Source: Parabacteroides timonensis
GTDB taxonomy: Bacteria > Bacteroidota > Bacteroidia > Bacteroidales > Tannerellaceae
Length of the DNA stretch: 64,000 bases
Assembly: GCF_900128505.1 (NCBI RefSeq)
Contig: NZ_LT669941.1
Coordinates: 1,548,048-1,612,047, forward strand
Direction of reading: 5' to 3'
The translations under genes and the position numbers were made by a program. The notes under the pieces were generated by a model. It was not told the DNA's origin. It made no database searches and saw nothing but the letters and a program-made list of their open reading frames with translations. Position 1 is the first letter of the stretch, and the number at the start of each line of letters is the position of its first letter. This document shows positions 63,758 to 64,000 of the stretch, in pieces.

Positions 63758-64000
63758 TTAAAAACTTGCATTTACCCCGAAGATAAATGAGGTTAAAGGA
63801 CGGTGATCGGTATAACTGTTACAATTCTCCGGGTCTAGTCCGACGTAATCGCTCTTTGTCCATGTATAAGGATTTTCGACCATAAAATACACCCTGAACT
63901 TCTCACTATAAAACTTCTTGGAAATCTCTTTAGGCAATGTATAGCCTAAATTGATATTTTTCAATCGAATGAACGATAAATCCCTGTAAGCATAATCACT
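63758..64000 (-). CDS. SusC-type TonB-dependent receptor, C-terminal end only
   Basis: The last 80 codons of a gene that begins beyond the right edge. The frame is open across the window end (SDYAYRDLSFIRLKNINLGYTLP). RLKNINLGYTLPKE, VYFMVENPYTW and the final FIFGVNASF with terminal Phe are the usual last barrel strands of SusC proteins. The TTG-initiated short frame inside is not a separate gene. Confidence 0.93.
   Translation of the reverse strand, partial: SDYAYRDLSFIRLKNINLGYTLPKEISKKFYSEKFRVYFMVENPYTWTKSDYVGLDPENCNSYTDHRPLTSFIFGVNASF

Noticed and set aside
63758..63964. Separate 68-aa gene starting with TTG
   Set aside because: The frame is open to the window edge and the text is the C-terminus of a SusC barrel; the TTG is an internal Leu codon.

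Overview
The window looks like chromosome of a gut Bacteroidales bacterium, most likely Parabacteroides or a close relative (genus not proven). The reasons are SusC/SusD pairs, lipidated fimbrillins, DUF3575/DUF5119 fimbrial proteins, GH127 enzymes, an RRM RNA-binding protein and Bacteroidetes-type promoters (-7 box TAnnTTTG). Almost every gene lies on the minus strand. The two plus-strand genes are the RRM protein and a GntR/AraR-like regulator.

Region 1 (1-10.5 kb) is a fimbrial operon read leftwards: a DUF3575 outer-membrane protein, a DUF5119 lipoprotein, then at least seven lipidated fimbrillin-like proteins, the last cut by the window edge. Between the operon and a tyrosine recombinase gene is a 414-bp segment bounded by a perfect 19-bp inverted repeat. 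It holds one good promoter, pointing away from the operon. I read this as a phase-variable promoter captured in the OFF orientation. The recombinase has Cys where the first catalytic Arg is expected. Upstream of it is an array of five 8-bp motifs spaced 21-22 bp apart.

Region 2 (11.1-15.2 kb) holds a GH2 enzyme and the RRM protein.

Region 3 is split into 15.2-25.0 kb and 49.9-60.8 kb: eight large MacB/FtsX-type ABC permeases of two sequence types and a single ATPase. Four transcription starts share one architecture: a -24/-12 (sigma-54-type) promoter of form TGGCAyG-N4-TTGGA and, 54-56 bp upstream of it, two 17-bp palindromes (TGTCTAATWATTAGACA) spaced exactly 21 bp apart. This is a clear regulon for an enhancer-binding regulator that is not in the window. 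A 429-bp MITE-like element sits inside this block.

Region 4 (25.3-49.8 kb) is an arabinoside-type polysaccharide utilisation locus lying between the two permease blocks. Its main operon is GH51, glycyl radical enzyme activase, glycyl radical enzyme, sugar-porter MFS, GH127, aldose 1-epimerase and a second GH127. A SusC/SusD pair and a second operon follow (SGNH protein, SxtJ-like, DUF5989, O-carbamoyltransferase, third GH127). A divergent AraR-like repressor gene shares a composite operator with the GH51 promoter, and the SusC promoter carries a near copy of that operator. The glycyl radical enzyme has a Cys-x-Glu active site and a C-terminal RVWGW glycyl loop but does not match a characterised subclass I know. 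It is the best candidate here for undescribed chemistry.

Region 5 (61.0-64.0 kb) is the end of another PUL: a five-bladed-propeller glycosidase (GH43-like), SusD, and the C-terminus of SusC.

No tRNA, rRNA, CRISPR array or complete insertion sequence was recognised.
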